Positions 49,135 to 57,101 of a stretch of DNA of 64,000 nucleotides are shown piece after piece. This DNA is from JANRLJ01 sp033762735 (GTDB lineage: Bacteria > Chloroflexota > Anaerolineae > Aggregatilineales > Phototrophicaceae): NCBI GenBank assembly GCA_033762735.1, contig JANRLJ010000134.1, positions 16,215-80,214 on the forward strand, given 5' to 3'. Both the position numbers and the translations under genes were made by a program. Under the pieces are notes generated by a model. That model was not told the DNA's origin. It saw only the letters and a list, made by a program, of their open reading frames with translations, and did not search any database. How positions within the stretch are numbered: position 1 is the first letter of the stretch; each line of letters begins with the position of its first letter.

Positions 49135-49162
49135 AGCGCCCGGCATATCACCGGGCGTTTTT
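49135..49162 (+). terminator. Rho-independent terminator after the YugP-like gene
   Basis: CGCCCGG (49137-49143) and CCGGGCG (49151-49157) form a perfect stem with a 7-nt loop and TTTTT after it. It lies between two convergent genes and may serve both. Confidence 0.9.
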
Positions 49163-49177
49163 GCTTCAAAAATGAGT

Positions 49178-49546
49178 CTATTGATTTAAGTTTGCAAAAT
49201 GGGCAATCGTATTCAAAAGTTCATTTTTGCTGATGGGCTTTGCCAGGTAGCCATCACATCCCGCCGCAAGAAATCGTTCCCTGTCGCCGAACATCGCATT
49301 GGCAGTGAGCGCAATAATGGGAATATGGGCCATACGGGGGTTTGATTTGAGATAACGTGCGACTTCCATCCCGTCAATATCGGGGAGGTTAATATCCATC
49401 AGGATGAGATCAGGCATTTCGGCTTCAGCGACTTCAATCCCGGACCGACCATTCAGGGCTTCGATCATGTCGTGTCCACCGACACCGAGCATTTTGCGCA
49501 CCAGACGCATATTCTGCGGATTATCTTCGACATAGAGTATTTTCAT
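49178..49546 (-). CDS. Single-domain response regulator (CheY/DivK-like)
   Basis: The 122-residue receiver domain has the acidic pocket YVEDNPQN, the phospho-acceptor in LILMDINLPDIDG, Thr/Ala in ALTANAM and Lys in LAKPIS. There is no output domain, so it works by protein contact, like DivK or CheY. No kinase is adjacent; the hybrid kinase at 6-9 kb and others elsewhere could use it. It is convergent with the YugP-like gene and 117 bp downstream of fabH on the same strand. Confidence 0.92.
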   Translation of the reverse strand: MKILYVEDNPQNMRLVRKMLGVGGHDMIEALNGRSGIEVAEAEMPDLILMDINLPDIDGMEVARYLKSNPRMAHIPIIALTANAMFGDRERFLAAGCDGYLAKPISKNELLNTIAHFANLNQ

Positions 49547-49663
49547 TGGAATCGTCTCTTTAGCCGATCACACTTACATTGATTATCCGGTACTTTCAAT
49601 GGTAAATCAAGTCTATCTAAACCATTTCGCTGCTTGTTACAGGATTGAAATTGTCCTGCACAT

Positions 49664-50875
49664 TTATTCTAAATCGTACTGGTCAATCTTACGTCGCAGG
49701 CGGTGAAGCCGTCCATAGTTGGGGCGAACCTGTGAGAACAACCTGCTGAGACGGCGGCTCCAATGGCGCAGGCGGGCGCGCACCCCCACCAGCGCATACG
49801 CCGCCCGCCGTCGCTCCCGGTTCAATCGGCTGCCCTGACGTTCCTGTGGCTGTGGGATACCCCATTTAATGACCACCGATCCCCAGGCCAGCCCCCCTCC
49901 GAAGCCGACGAGAACAATGTAATCGCCTTCCTGAATGCGGCCTTCCCTGACAGCCTCGCAAAGCGCAATCGGAATAGATGCCGCCGAGGTGTTGCCATAC
50001 TGTGCCAGATTGCTCATGAAGATGCTTCGGTCGAGATCGAGACTGCGCGCGGCGGCCTGTAGAATTCGGTCATTTGCCTGGTGGGGAATAATCAGCTTCA
50101 CATCCGTAAGCCTTATTCCTGCCCGTACTGTCGCCTCGGTGATGCTCTCACCGATTACGCGGGTGGCAAACTTAAACACCTCACTGCCGATCATAAACAT
50201 GCGGTTGGGCTTGCGATAACCGTTGTTATCGCGGCTACCCTGAACGGGTAAGCCGAGCAGATCGTATCCCGAACCATCTGAACGCAGCACTGCCGAGAGA
50301 ACGCCCCCTTCAGTTTCGCTGCCCTGGAGCACGACCGCGCCTGCGCCGTCGCCGAACAGGATGCAGGTAGACCGATCCTGCCAGTCCATCACCCGGCTCA
50401 TCACTTCAGAACCAATAACCAGCGCGGTCTTGATACTGCCGGAACGGATCGACTGCGCTGCCATCTGAATGCCATAGACAAATCCTGAACATGCCGCACT
50501 GAGGTCAAACGCGCCCGCGTGATTTGCACCCAGCCAGTTCTGGATCAGGCTGGCTGTCGTAGGGAAGACGCTCTCAGGTGTACTGGTGGCGACGATAATC
50601 AGGTCAATTTCGGAAGGCAGGATGTCGGTGACTTCCAGCGCTTGTTTGGCCGCCTTAAAGCCAAGCGTCACCGTCGAGTCGCGTTCACCCGCGATACGGC
50701 GTTCTCGGATTCCGGTGCGAGATTGAATCCACGCATCATTTGTGTCCAGAATGGCTTCTAAGTCTTCATTCGTGAGCCGGGTATCCGGCACGCTCATTCC
50801 CCAGCCGACGATATGGGCGTAAATGCCGCTGGTTTCGCTGGAACGCGGGCCGACGCCGTTACTTTGCTTTGCCAT
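49664..50875 (-). CDS. fabH: 3-oxoacyl-ACP synthase III (FabH) with basic C-terminal extension
   Basis: Condensing enzyme that starts fatty acid chains from acyl-CoA and malonyl-ACP. The Cys is in LSAACSGFVYG, His in IIPHQANDRI and Asn in QYGNTSAAS, so the triad is complete. The ordinary enzyme ends near residue 338 (GGGLAWGSVVIKWG). This protein continues for about 65 residues that are rich in Arg (RLNRERRRAAY, RLRHWSRRLSRL, GRLHRLRRK). The extension is not a known FabH feature and may bind nucleic acid, acidic lipid heads or ACP. Its start overlaps the end of fabF, so the two genes are coupled. Confidence 0.92.
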   Translation of the reverse strand: MAKQSNGVGPRSSETSGIYAHIVGWGMSVPDTRLTNEDLEAILDTNDAWIQSRTGIRERRIAGERDSTVTLGFKAAKQALEVTDILPSEIDLIIVATSTPESVFPTTASLIQNWLGANHAGAFDLSAACSGFVYGIQMAAQSIRSGSIKTALVIGSEVMSRVMDWQDRSTCILFGDGAGAVVLQGSETEGGVLSAVLRSDGSGYDLLGLPVQGSRDNNGYRKPNRMFMIGSEVFKFATRVIGESITEATVRAGIRLTDVKLIIPHQANDRILQAAARSLDLDRSIFMSNLAQYGNTSAASIPIALCEAVREGRIQEGDYIVLVGFGGGLAWGSVVIKWGIPQPQERQGSRLNRERRRAAYALVGVRARLRHWSRRLSRLFSQVRPNYGRLHRLRRKIDQYDLE

Positions 50876-52118
50876 TTTGGCTGTACCTGCCGAAGATCAG
50901 AACCGCATTGTGGCCGCCAAAACCAAAGGAATTGCTCATGGCAAACTGAATATTGTGCTTCACACCGACATTAGGCGTGTAGTTGAGGTCGCACGCTGGG
51001 TCCGGCGCATCAAGGTTTACGGTGGGAGGGATAAAACCCTCGTTCAGGCTCATAATTGTGAACACGGCTTCAACCGCTCCTGCCGCACCCATCAGATGTC
51101 CTGTGACGGATTTGGTGGAGCTGATCGGAATTTCGTAGGCGTGTTCACCCAGCGCGGTTTTAATCGCCATCGTCTCGCTGCGGTCATTGAGCGGCGTACT
51201 AGTGCCGTGTGCGTTGATATAGTCAATATCCTCTGGACGCAGCCGCGCATCATTGAGCGCCTGCCGAATGGCCTCCGCCGCGCCTTCGCCATTTTCCAGG
51301 GGTGCTGTGATGTGATAGGCGTCGGATGTATGTCCGTAACCCAGCACCTCCGCATAGATGTGTGCGCCCCTGCGCTGGGCGTGTTCAAGTGCTTCCAGCA
51401 TCAGGATGGCCGCTCCTTCTGCGACAACGAAGCCATCCCGCTCTACGTCAAATGGACGTGAGGCTTTTTCCGGCTCGTCATTGCGGCGGGAAATAGCCGT
51501 CATGTTGTGAAATCCGGCAATCGTCAGTTCTTCAAGCGCTGCTTCCGAACTGCCCGCCAGCATGGCATCGACCCGACCATAGCGAATCATCTCCAGCGCT
51601 TCACCAATGCAGTTGTTCCCGGTTGCGCAGGCGGTAGAAAGGGCAAAGTTCGGTCCCTTGAGACCGTAGACCATCGAGATTTTGCCAGAAGGTGCATCCG
51701 GCAGCATCATCGGCACCAGCAGAGGACTCACCGACTTTGCACCACGAGCCAGATACGCTTTGGTGCTGGCGACGACAGTGGCGATTCCGCCGATACCAGT
51801 GCCGACCGTAACGCCGACACGATACTCATTGGCCGCTGTTACCGCCAAGCCGGAGTCTTTCATCGCCTGTTCCGCCGCATACAGCGCCATCTGCGTTACA
51901 CGGTCAGTACGACGGGCTTCGCGTTTGCCTAAGAAGCTGTCTGGATCGAAATTCTTAACCTCACCGCCAATATGGTTGTCGAGGTGAGAGGTATCAAATC
52001 GCGTAATGTAACCGATGCCGGTGTGACCCAGCGCAGTATTGCGCCAGGCTTCTTCCACACTGTTGCCAGTGGGGCAGATGATGCCCATTCCGGTTACAAC
52101 CACACGCCGTCGTTCCAC
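50859..52118 (-). CDS. fabF: 3-oxoacyl-ACP synthase II (FabF)
   Basis: The 419-residue elongating ketosynthase has the N-terminal VVVTGMGIICPTGN, the nucleophile Cys in STACATGNNCIGEA, His in INAHGTSTPLND, Lys and His in SSTKSVTGHLMGAAGA, and the C-terminal NSFGFGGHNAVL. I set the start at GTG 52118, where GGGAGG lies 6 nt upstream; the open frame extends to 52316, but that part does not resemble FabF. It is first in the fabF-fabH operon. A TATAAT and an inverted repeat lie upstream. Confidence 0.94.
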   Translation of the reverse strand: MERRRVVVTGMGIICPTGNSVEEAWRNTALGHTGIGYITRFDTSHLDNHIGGEVKNFDPDSFLGKREARRTDRVTQMALYAAEQAMKDSGLAVTAANEYRVGVTVGTGIGGIATVVASTKAYLARGAKSVSPLLVPMMLPDAPSGKISMVYGLKGPNFALSTACATGNNCIGEALEMIRYGRVDAMLAGSSEAALEELTIAGFHNMTAISRRNDEPEKASRPFDVERDGFVVAEGAAILMLEALEHAQRRGAHIYAEVLGYGHTSDAYHITAPLENGEGAAEAIRQALNDARLRPEDIDYINAHGTSTPLNDRSETMAIKTALGEHAYEIPISSTKSVTGHLMGAAGAVEAVFTIMSLNEGFIPPTVNLDAPDPACDLNYTPNVGVKHNIQFAMSNSFGFGGHNAVLIFGRYSQNGKAK

Positions 52119-52161
52119 CAACAACCTCCCAGCACTGCGCCAATTTTGCAATATCATCACT

Positions 52162-52194
52162 ATTATAGCGAAACCTGCCTGAATTATGCAGGTT
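52162..52194 (-). promoter_or_regulatory. Candidate fabF promoter with inverted-repeat operator
   Basis: On the minus strand TATAAT (plus-strand 52162-52167) lies about 45 bases upstream of the fabF GTG. Just upstream of it, AACCTGC (52172-52178) and GCAGGTT (52188-52194) form a perfect 7-bp inverted repeat with a 9-base spacer that covers the -35 position. The region is shared with the divergent SDR gene, whose own candidate -10 (TATAAT, 52246-52251) lies 44 bp before its ATG. Confidence 0.45.
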
Positions 52195-52294
52195 ACTGGT
52201 TTGCTCTGTTCTGAACGCAGAATAGTTTTCGGCCAATGCCCTGTGTATAATCCATCATCTGAAAACGTTGTGTTATTCACCAACTCCACCGCGC

Positions 52295-53248
52295 ATGATC
52301 CTGGTAACCGGAGCAACAGGCTACATCGGAAGACATGTTGTGCAGCGCCTTCTGGATGAAGGGTGGCCTGTGCGCTGTCTGCTGCCGGAACGCCGTCTTA
52401 AGCGGCTTCCGTGGCAGAGCGAATCATTGCCGGAAATCATCACCGGAAACGTTCTGAACGAGGAAATTCTGTTTCAGGCTGTTACAGGTGTTCATGCGGT
52501 TATCCATCTGGAAAGTGCACAGTGGTGGGGACGAATGCGCGATCTGGAACGGGTGGAACTGGTCGGTACGCGCAATCTGGTCGCTGTGGCACGTGCTGCC
52601 AGAGTTGGCCGCATCATCACCCTCAGTCATCTTGGCGCAACCCCGTCTTCTGCCTTTACCCTCCTCAAGATCAAAGGCATGCTGGAAGACCTGCTTCGCA
52701 GCAGCGGTCTGGCCTATACCATTCTGCGTCCGGGCGTAGTCTTTGGGCCGGGCGATGCCTTTGTGACCCATATTGCCATGATGCTGCGGCTCAACCCGCT
52801 TTTCTTTCTCATGCCGGGGCAGGGTGAGGTTGTCCTGAACCCGCTTTACATCGACGATCTGGTCGAAGCGATTTACCGCTCCCTGAGCCAGATTGAGACG
52901 GTCGATGCAACGCTTGAAATCGGTGGTCCAGAGTACCTTACGCTGGAAGACCTGATTCGCACTGTCATGCGCGTGACCGGGCAGTACCGCCCAATCTTCA
53001 GTGTGCCACCCTATGTCATGCGTTGGGCAACGGCCTTCTACAGCCGTGTTCTGCCACGCTCACTGATGACACAGCAGTGGCTTGATATTCTGGCGGCCAG
53101 CCGCACCGCGCATCTGGGCAATATGTACACCTATTTTGGGCTACACCCCCGCCGCTTTGAAGATACATTGCTGACCTATCTGCCGCAGCAGCCATTTCTG
53201 CTGCCAGCACTGCGCTATTCACTGCGCCGCCGTCCACGCGGCATTTAG
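52295..53248 (+). CDS. Atypical SDR (NAD(P)-binding, NDUFA9-like)
   Basis: The 317-residue protein begins MILVTGATGYIGRHVVQRL, the nucleotide loop of extended and atypical SDRs. Further motifs are HLGATPSSAF, YTILRPGVVFGPGD and VLNPLYIDDLVEAI. The usual YxxxK pair is not evident: the helix carries FTLLKIKGMLE, with Phe in place of Tyr. The protein may thus be a non-catalytic NAD(P) binder, as in NDUFA9 or isoflavone-reductase-like relatives. ATG 52295 was chosen over the TTG at 52268. Divergent from fabF; ends 37 bp before the GNAT gene. Confidence 0.82.
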   Translation: MILVTGATGYIGRHVVQRLLDEGWPVRCLLPERRLKRLPWQSESLPEIITGNVLNEEILFQAVTGVHAVIHLESAQWWGRMRDLERVELVGTRNLVAVARAARVGRIITLSHLGATPSSAFTLLKIKGMLEDLLRSSGLAYTILRPGVVFGPGDAFVTHIAMMLRLNPLFFLMPGQGEVVLNPLYIDDLVEAIYRSLSQIETVDATLEIGGPEYLTLEDLIRTVMRVTGQYRPIFSVPPYVMRWATAFYSRVLPRSLMTQQWLDILAASRTAHLGNMYTYFGLHPRRFEDTLLTYLPQQPFLLPALRYSLRRRPRGI

Positions 53249-53285
53249 TTTCTCCCTGTACCGGAAACCTGGGATCATAAGTGGT

Positions 53286-54179
53286 ATGACACAGATTACA
53301 ATCAGGCCGCTGCATTCACTCGATGAGATGTACGAGGCAGTGGATTTACAACAGACCTACTGGGGCACTGACCTGGAGTCGATTGTGCCCGCGCATATGC
53401 TGTTCACCATTGCCAGCTATGGTGGTCATGTGCTGGCAGCTTTTGACGAGACGAAGATGATCGGTGTGCTCATTGGACTGATCGGAACTAACATTCATGA
53501 AGTTGATCGTCCAGCGATGGCGAATCTGCTGGTTGCATCCAAGCGCATGGTCGTGCTGCAAGAGTATCGTAATGCCGGGGTCGGCTATAAGCTGAAGCTG
53601 GCGCAGCGTGAACAGGCGATCCGGCAGGGAATACGACTTGTGACCTGGACGTTTGATCCTCTGCTGGCAATGAACGCCAATCTCAACCTGCGCAAGCTGG
53701 GCGGCATCTGCCAGACCTACCTGATCGACTACTATGGCACCAGCGAACGCAGTGGTCTGGCGACGCTTGGTGCGTCGGATCGTCTGGTGGTGGAATGGTG
53801 GGTGACGAATCGCCGCGTGGAAGAACGGCTCAGCGGTACGCGCACCAATGTGACACTGGCGCAGTACCTTGACGCAAACGCGAGTCTGATTAATCCCGGC
53901 GAATGGCTGGATAACACACTGCATCCGGGGATGACGCTGCATGAAGCGGAAGGGACCTTTGCGCTGCTGGAAATCCCTTTGAATTACACGACACTGGTGA
54001 AGGAAGACGAAGGGCTGGCGCAGGCGTGGCAGCGGCATTTGCGTGAGGCGTTCACGGATGCGCTCGACAAGGGGTTTATTGTGACGGATTTTCTACGCGG
54101 GCAGTCGGATGGGCGTGAACGCGCCTTTTATCTGCTGAGCTTTAGTGGTGGGTTCGAGTCGGGTTTTGGATTGAGTTAG
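53286..54179 (+). CDS. GNAT-family acyltransferase, likely amino-acid N-succinyltransferase partner
   Basis: The 297-residue protein has an N-terminal GNAT core: IRPLHSLDEMYEAVDLQQ, a strand VLAAFDETKMIGVLIG and the acyl-CoA loop QEYRNAGVGYKLKLAQRE, a Q/RxxGxG/A-type signature. VTWTFDPLLAMNANLNLRKLG follows. The C-terminal 130 residues extend beyond the GNAT core. Relatives lie next to N-succinylamino acid racemase (NSAR) genes, as here (8 bp apart), and are thought to succinylate D-amino acids. The pairing supports the role; the enzyme specificity is inferred. Confidence 0.82.
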   Translation: MTQITIRPLHSLDEMYEAVDLQQTYWGTDLESIVPAHMLFTIASYGGHVLAAFDETKMIGVLIGLIGTNIHEVDRPAMANLLVASKRMVVLQEYRNAGVGYKLKLAQREQAIRQGIRLVTWTFDPLLAMNANLNLRKLGGICQTYLIDYYGTSERSGLATLGASDRLVVEWWVTNRRVEERLSGTRTNVTLAQYLDANASLINPGEWLDNTLHPGMTLHEAEGTFALLEIPLNYTTLVKEDEGLAQAWQRHLREAFTDALDKGFIVTDFLRGQSDGRERAFYLLSFSGGFESGFGLS

Positions 54180-54187
54180 GGGGAAAC

Positions 54188-55342
54188 GTGGTTGTGATGC
54201 GCGGGATAACGATTGAACAGATCAACCTCCACCCGGTCGCGCTGACGCTGGTGGAAAAACTAAAGACCAGTGCCAGCCATGAGCCGTTTAAGTCGGCGGT
54301 GATTGTCGAACTCATCACCTCCGAGGGCGTGGTGGGGTGGGGGGAGTGCCCGACTAAGATGGCACCGAGCTATGCCTACGAGACGATGGGCACGGCGCTG
54401 CACGTCCTCTCGGAGTTTATGATTCCCGCGCTGCTGGGGCGGACGATTCAAAGCCCGATGGAAATCCCCGCGCTGCTGGACGAAATTCGCGGGCATCCGA
54501 TGGCGCGTTTTTCGGTTGAAGCGGCGGCCTGGGATGCAGCGGCAAAAACGAACCAGATGCGCCTGGCCGATCTGTTTGCGGCGCATCTGCCCGAAGGTCA
54601 TGCGTCAAAGGGCTATGCGACGGTAGGAGTTAGTATTGGTATTCAGGAAACCTTCGACAAGACGCTGGAGATCATCACCAAACGGCTGGAGCAGGGCTAC
54701 GGTCGCATCAAGCTCAAAATCGAACCGGGCTGGGATGTTCGGCTGGCGCGGGCGGTGAGGCAGGTTTACCCCGATATTTCGCTGATGCTGGACGCGAACA
54801 GTGCCTACTCGCTGAAAGATACCGATCATCTCCGGCAGTTGGACGAGTTTAATCTGCTGATGCTGGAACAGCCGCTGGGCTACAACGACATCTATGAACA
54901 TGGTCAATTGCAGCCGCAGTTGGAAACGCCGATTTGCCTTGACGAAAGCATCCACACCGCCAACGAGGCACGGCTGGCAATTGAAATCGGCGCGTGCAAA
55001 ATTATTAATCTCAAGCCGGCGCGAGTGGGGGGCTACACAGAAAGCCTGGCGCTCTATCAGTTCTGCGCGGAGCATCAGGTGCCACTGTGGATTGGTGGCC
55101 TGCTGGAAACGGGTGTCGGGCGGGCGGCAAATCTGGCTTTTGCCTCGCTCCCCTGTGTGACGCTGCCCTGCGATATTTCCGCGACCGACCGCTACTATAA
55201 CCCTGATCTGACTGAGCCTTCCTTCAAACTCAGCGAAGGCAGTCGCATTGCCGTGCCGGATGCGCCGGGAATCGGGGTGGAGGTACAGCGAGATCGTCTG
55301 GCCGATGCCGTTGCACTCTGGAAGGCTGAAAAGCCTTATTAG
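54188..55342 (+). CDS. N-succinylamino acid racemase / o-succinylbenzoate synthase (MenC-type enolase-superfamily enzyme)
   Basis: The 384-residue enolase-superfamily enzyme has the KxK acid/base pair in RIKLKIEPGWD, metal ligands in LMLDANSAY (Asp), LEQPLGY (Glu) and CLDESIHT (Asp), and the second Lys in INLKPARVGG. The fold and motifs match the NSAR/OSBS subfamily. With a GNAT gene directly upstream and no other menaquinone gene nearby, N-succinylamino acid racemase in a D- to L-amino acid conversion route is more likely than menaquinone synthesis. GTG 54188 is used; ATG 54197 is an alternative. A short AAGGCT/AGCCTT hairpin lies at its 3' end. Confidence 0.88.
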   Translation: MVVMRGITIEQINLHPVALTLVEKLKTSASHEPFKSAVIVELITSEGVVGWGECPTKMAPSYAYETMGTALHVLSEFMIPALLGRTIQSPMEIPALLDEIRGHPMARFSVEAAAWDAAAKTNQMRLADLFAAHLPEGHASKGYATVGVSIGIQETFDKTLEIITKRLEQGYGRIKLKIEPGWDVRLARAVRQVYPDISLMLDANSAYSLKDTDHLRQLDEFNLLMLEQPLGYNDIYEHGQLQPQLETPICLDESIHTANEARLAIEIGACKIINLKPARVGGYTESLALYQFCAEHQVPLWIGGLLETGVGRAANLAFASLPCVTLPCDISATDRYYNPDLTEPSFKLSEGSRIAVPDAPGIGVEVQRDRLADAVALWKAEKPY

Positions 55343-55346
55343 TGCA

Positions 55347-55579
55347 ATGAGTGAAAGAAATACGCCGGAAAACAACCGTGCGCAGAATCGGCAGTTCAAT
55401 GAGGCAATTCGGAGAGCAGAGCGTCTTCTGGACAGAAAAATGACTTTTGCCAATCGACGACGTATTCATGACGAAATTACGGTCAGAACTTAAGTTTGGA
55501 CGAACTTGTCGATTTCATTGTCAGCCTTTACAGTGAAGGAGACGACCGTTGGGACTCGACCGAGGAGGGCGAAAAATGA
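55347..55579 (+). pseudogene. Small coding region interrupted by a frameshift
   Basis: A frame from ATG 55347 gives 48 residues (MSERNTPENN to RRRIHDEITVRT) and stops at 55493. In a second frame, from about 55481 to TGA 55577-55579, the codons read GQNLSLDELVDFIVSLYSEG and on to EEGEK. Joining them at HDEIT/GQN would need one extra base near 55480 and would give a continuous protein of about 77 residues. The second part ends in an ATGA overlap with the next start, as a real gene would. It is either a one-base deletion, a sequencing error or a programmed shift. Neither part is a known domain. Confidence 0.5.
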
Positions 55580-56031
55580 CAGTAGCTCAAGTCGAGGCAA
55601 TTCAGGAGCGGTTTGAAGGTCTGCTGGGCAAACCTGCATGGAATGTCAAAAAGGGTGTTGGCTCCTTCATCACAATGGAGTTCGGAGAGCCGATTGTAGA
55701 AGAAGGTGGGCATATTCATGGTGCGTGGCACCTTTGGGTGTATGACTGTGCATGGCGACTGGAAACGCAGGAAAAAGTCTTAGCGGCTTCTGAAGATGAA
55801 CTGACGGTGATCGAAAACGCACTCCGTTCGTTGGAGGGGCTCGCCATTGAAAAAATTGCCCTCGTGTTGCCGTCACTTGAAACTTCTCTTTCCTTTGCGC
55901 AAGGTTACGCCTTGCGCTTATTCCCCGTAAATTCTTCTGATGTGGAACATTGGATGCTGTTTACGCCTGAGGGCAAAGTTCTCGTAATTGGGCCGGGTAT
56001 GGATTGGTCTTATCAAGACGCAGATCGGTAG
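55576..56031 (+). CDS. Hypothetical protein, possible partner of the upstream small gene
   Basis: The 151-residue acidic protein has no recognised family. Visible are a helical start (VAQVEAIQERFEGLLGKPAW), strands with FGEPIVEE and GAWHLWVYDCAWRLE, a helix EDELTVIENALRSLEG and a final strand pair (GYALRLFP, HWMLFTPEGKVLVIGPG). A GAGGAGGGCG ribosome-binding site and ATGA overlap couple it to the frameshifted gene upstream. The paired small-gene layout, with Trp-rich strands, resembles toxin-immunity or toxin-antitoxin pairs, but no known toxin motif is seen. Confidence 0.65.
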   Translation: MTVAQVEAIQERFEGLLGKPAWNVKKGVGSFITMEFGEPIVEEGGHIHGAWHLWVYDCAWRLETQEKVLAASEDELTVIENALRSLEGLAIEKIALVLPSLETSLSFAQGYALRLFPVNSSDVEHWMLFTPEGKVLVIGPGMDWSYQDADR

Positions 56032-56039
56032 GTCAAATC

Positions 56040-56873
56040 ATGACGTTAGAAAATAAAACAGTCGCCTTTATTGGCAGCGGCGTGATGGCCGAGGCGATGA
56101 TGCAAGGGCTTTTGAGCCAGAATCTCATTCGCCCCGACTGCCTCATCGCTTCTGATCCTCACAGAGAACGGGGTGCGCAGCTTACGGAACGCTATGGTTT
56201 GGTCTTTACGACCGACAACCGTGAAGCGGCTCAGGCGGGAGATGTGATTGTGCTTTCCGTCAAACCACAGGTCATGGAGAAGGCACTGCGCGATATTCGT
56301 GGGCAAACACGCGACGGTGTCCTGCTGCTGAGCATCGCTGCCGGGGTAAAGATTGATGCTATCAAGCGGGGCAGTGGATGTGACATGGTCGTGCGATCAA
56401 TGCCCAATACGCCGGGACAGATCGGCCAGGGAATAACGGTATGGACGTGCACTCCAAATGTGTCCGGCGATCAGCGTAACGTTGCCAGCGCGATTCTGGG
56501 TGCAATGGGCGAAACGCTGTATGTCGAGGATGAGCATTATCTTGATATGGCAACTGCGCTCAACGGTACAGGGCCGGCCTATGTGTTCCTGGTGATGGAA
56601 GCGCTGATCGACGCCGGGGTGCATCTGGGCTTCTCCCGCAACGATGCCGAACGACTGGTGCTGCAAACCATGCGTGGGTCGGTCGAGTACGCCATTCAGT
56701 CCAGGCTGCATCCTGCCCAGTTGCGCAATCAGGTGACGAGTCCGGGTGGGACATCAGCGGCGGCCATCTATCAGTTGGAGAAAGGCGGCTTGCGTACGGT
56801 GATCTCAAAGGCGGTCTTTTCGGCCTATCAGCGTTCGATAGAATTGGGCAAAAAAGACGAAGACGAAGATTGA
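56040..56873 (+). CDS. proC: Pyrroline-5-carboxylate reductase ProC
   Basis: The 277-residue NAD(P)H enzyme makes proline from pyrroline-5-carboxylate. Motifs are VAFIGSGVMAEAMMQGLL, VLSVKPQVM, VVRSMPNTPGQIGQGITVW, NGTGPAYVFLVMEALIDAGV and the C-terminal QVTSPGGTSAAAIYQLEKGG. The length is normal. It starts 8 bp after the preceding gene and is followed by a 228-bp gap containing the atp promoter. Confidence 0.95.
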   Translation: MTLENKTVAFIGSGVMAEAMMQGLLSQNLIRPDCLIASDPHRERGAQLTERYGLVFTTDNREAAQAGDVIVLSVKPQVMEKALRDIRGQTRDGVLLLSIAAGVKIDAIKRGSGCDMVVRSMPNTPGQIGQGITVWTCTPNVSGDQRNVASAILGAMGETLYVEDEHYLDMATALNGTGPAYVFLVMEALIDAGVHLGFSRNDAERLVLQTMRGSVEYAIQSRLHPAQLRNQVTSPGGTSAAAIYQLEKGGLRTVISKAVFSAYQRSIELGKKDEDED

Positions 56874-56938
56874 TTCAGTCCTTTCAATATGAGTACTGGA
56901 AAAAGATTCATCAATTTGTGAAAAATGGCGCTATTGCG

Positions 56939-56967
56939 TTGTAAAATGGGAACGAATGCGCTACAAT
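56939..56967 (+). promoter_or_regulatory. Candidate promoter of the atpAGDC operon
   Basis: TTGTAA (56939-56944) and TACAAT (56962-56967) are 17 bp apart in the 228-bp gap before atpA. The leader of about 130 bases contains CTTGTTG twice. Half of a Rex-like site (TTGTGAAA, 56916-56923) lies upstream. No gene is visible in the gap. Confidence 0.45.
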
Positions 56968-57101
56968 CACGTTGCAACCTTGTTGTCACAATCTTGTTGC
57001 CATACCACAACGCTCCATCAACCATTGGTTAAGGGAATACACCGTTTGCACTGCGTCGAACGGTCAACGAGAAACTGTACATTTTACATAAGGAGCTACA
57101 C

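Noticed and set aside
52119..52316. N-terminal extension of FabF
   Set aside because: It lies in the promoter region and does not resemble FabF; the GTG at 52118 has GGGAGG.
54188..55342. Calling the enolase-superfamily enzyme menC
   Set aside because: No menaquinone genes are adjacent; a GNAT gene directly upstream fits N-succinylamino acid racemase better.
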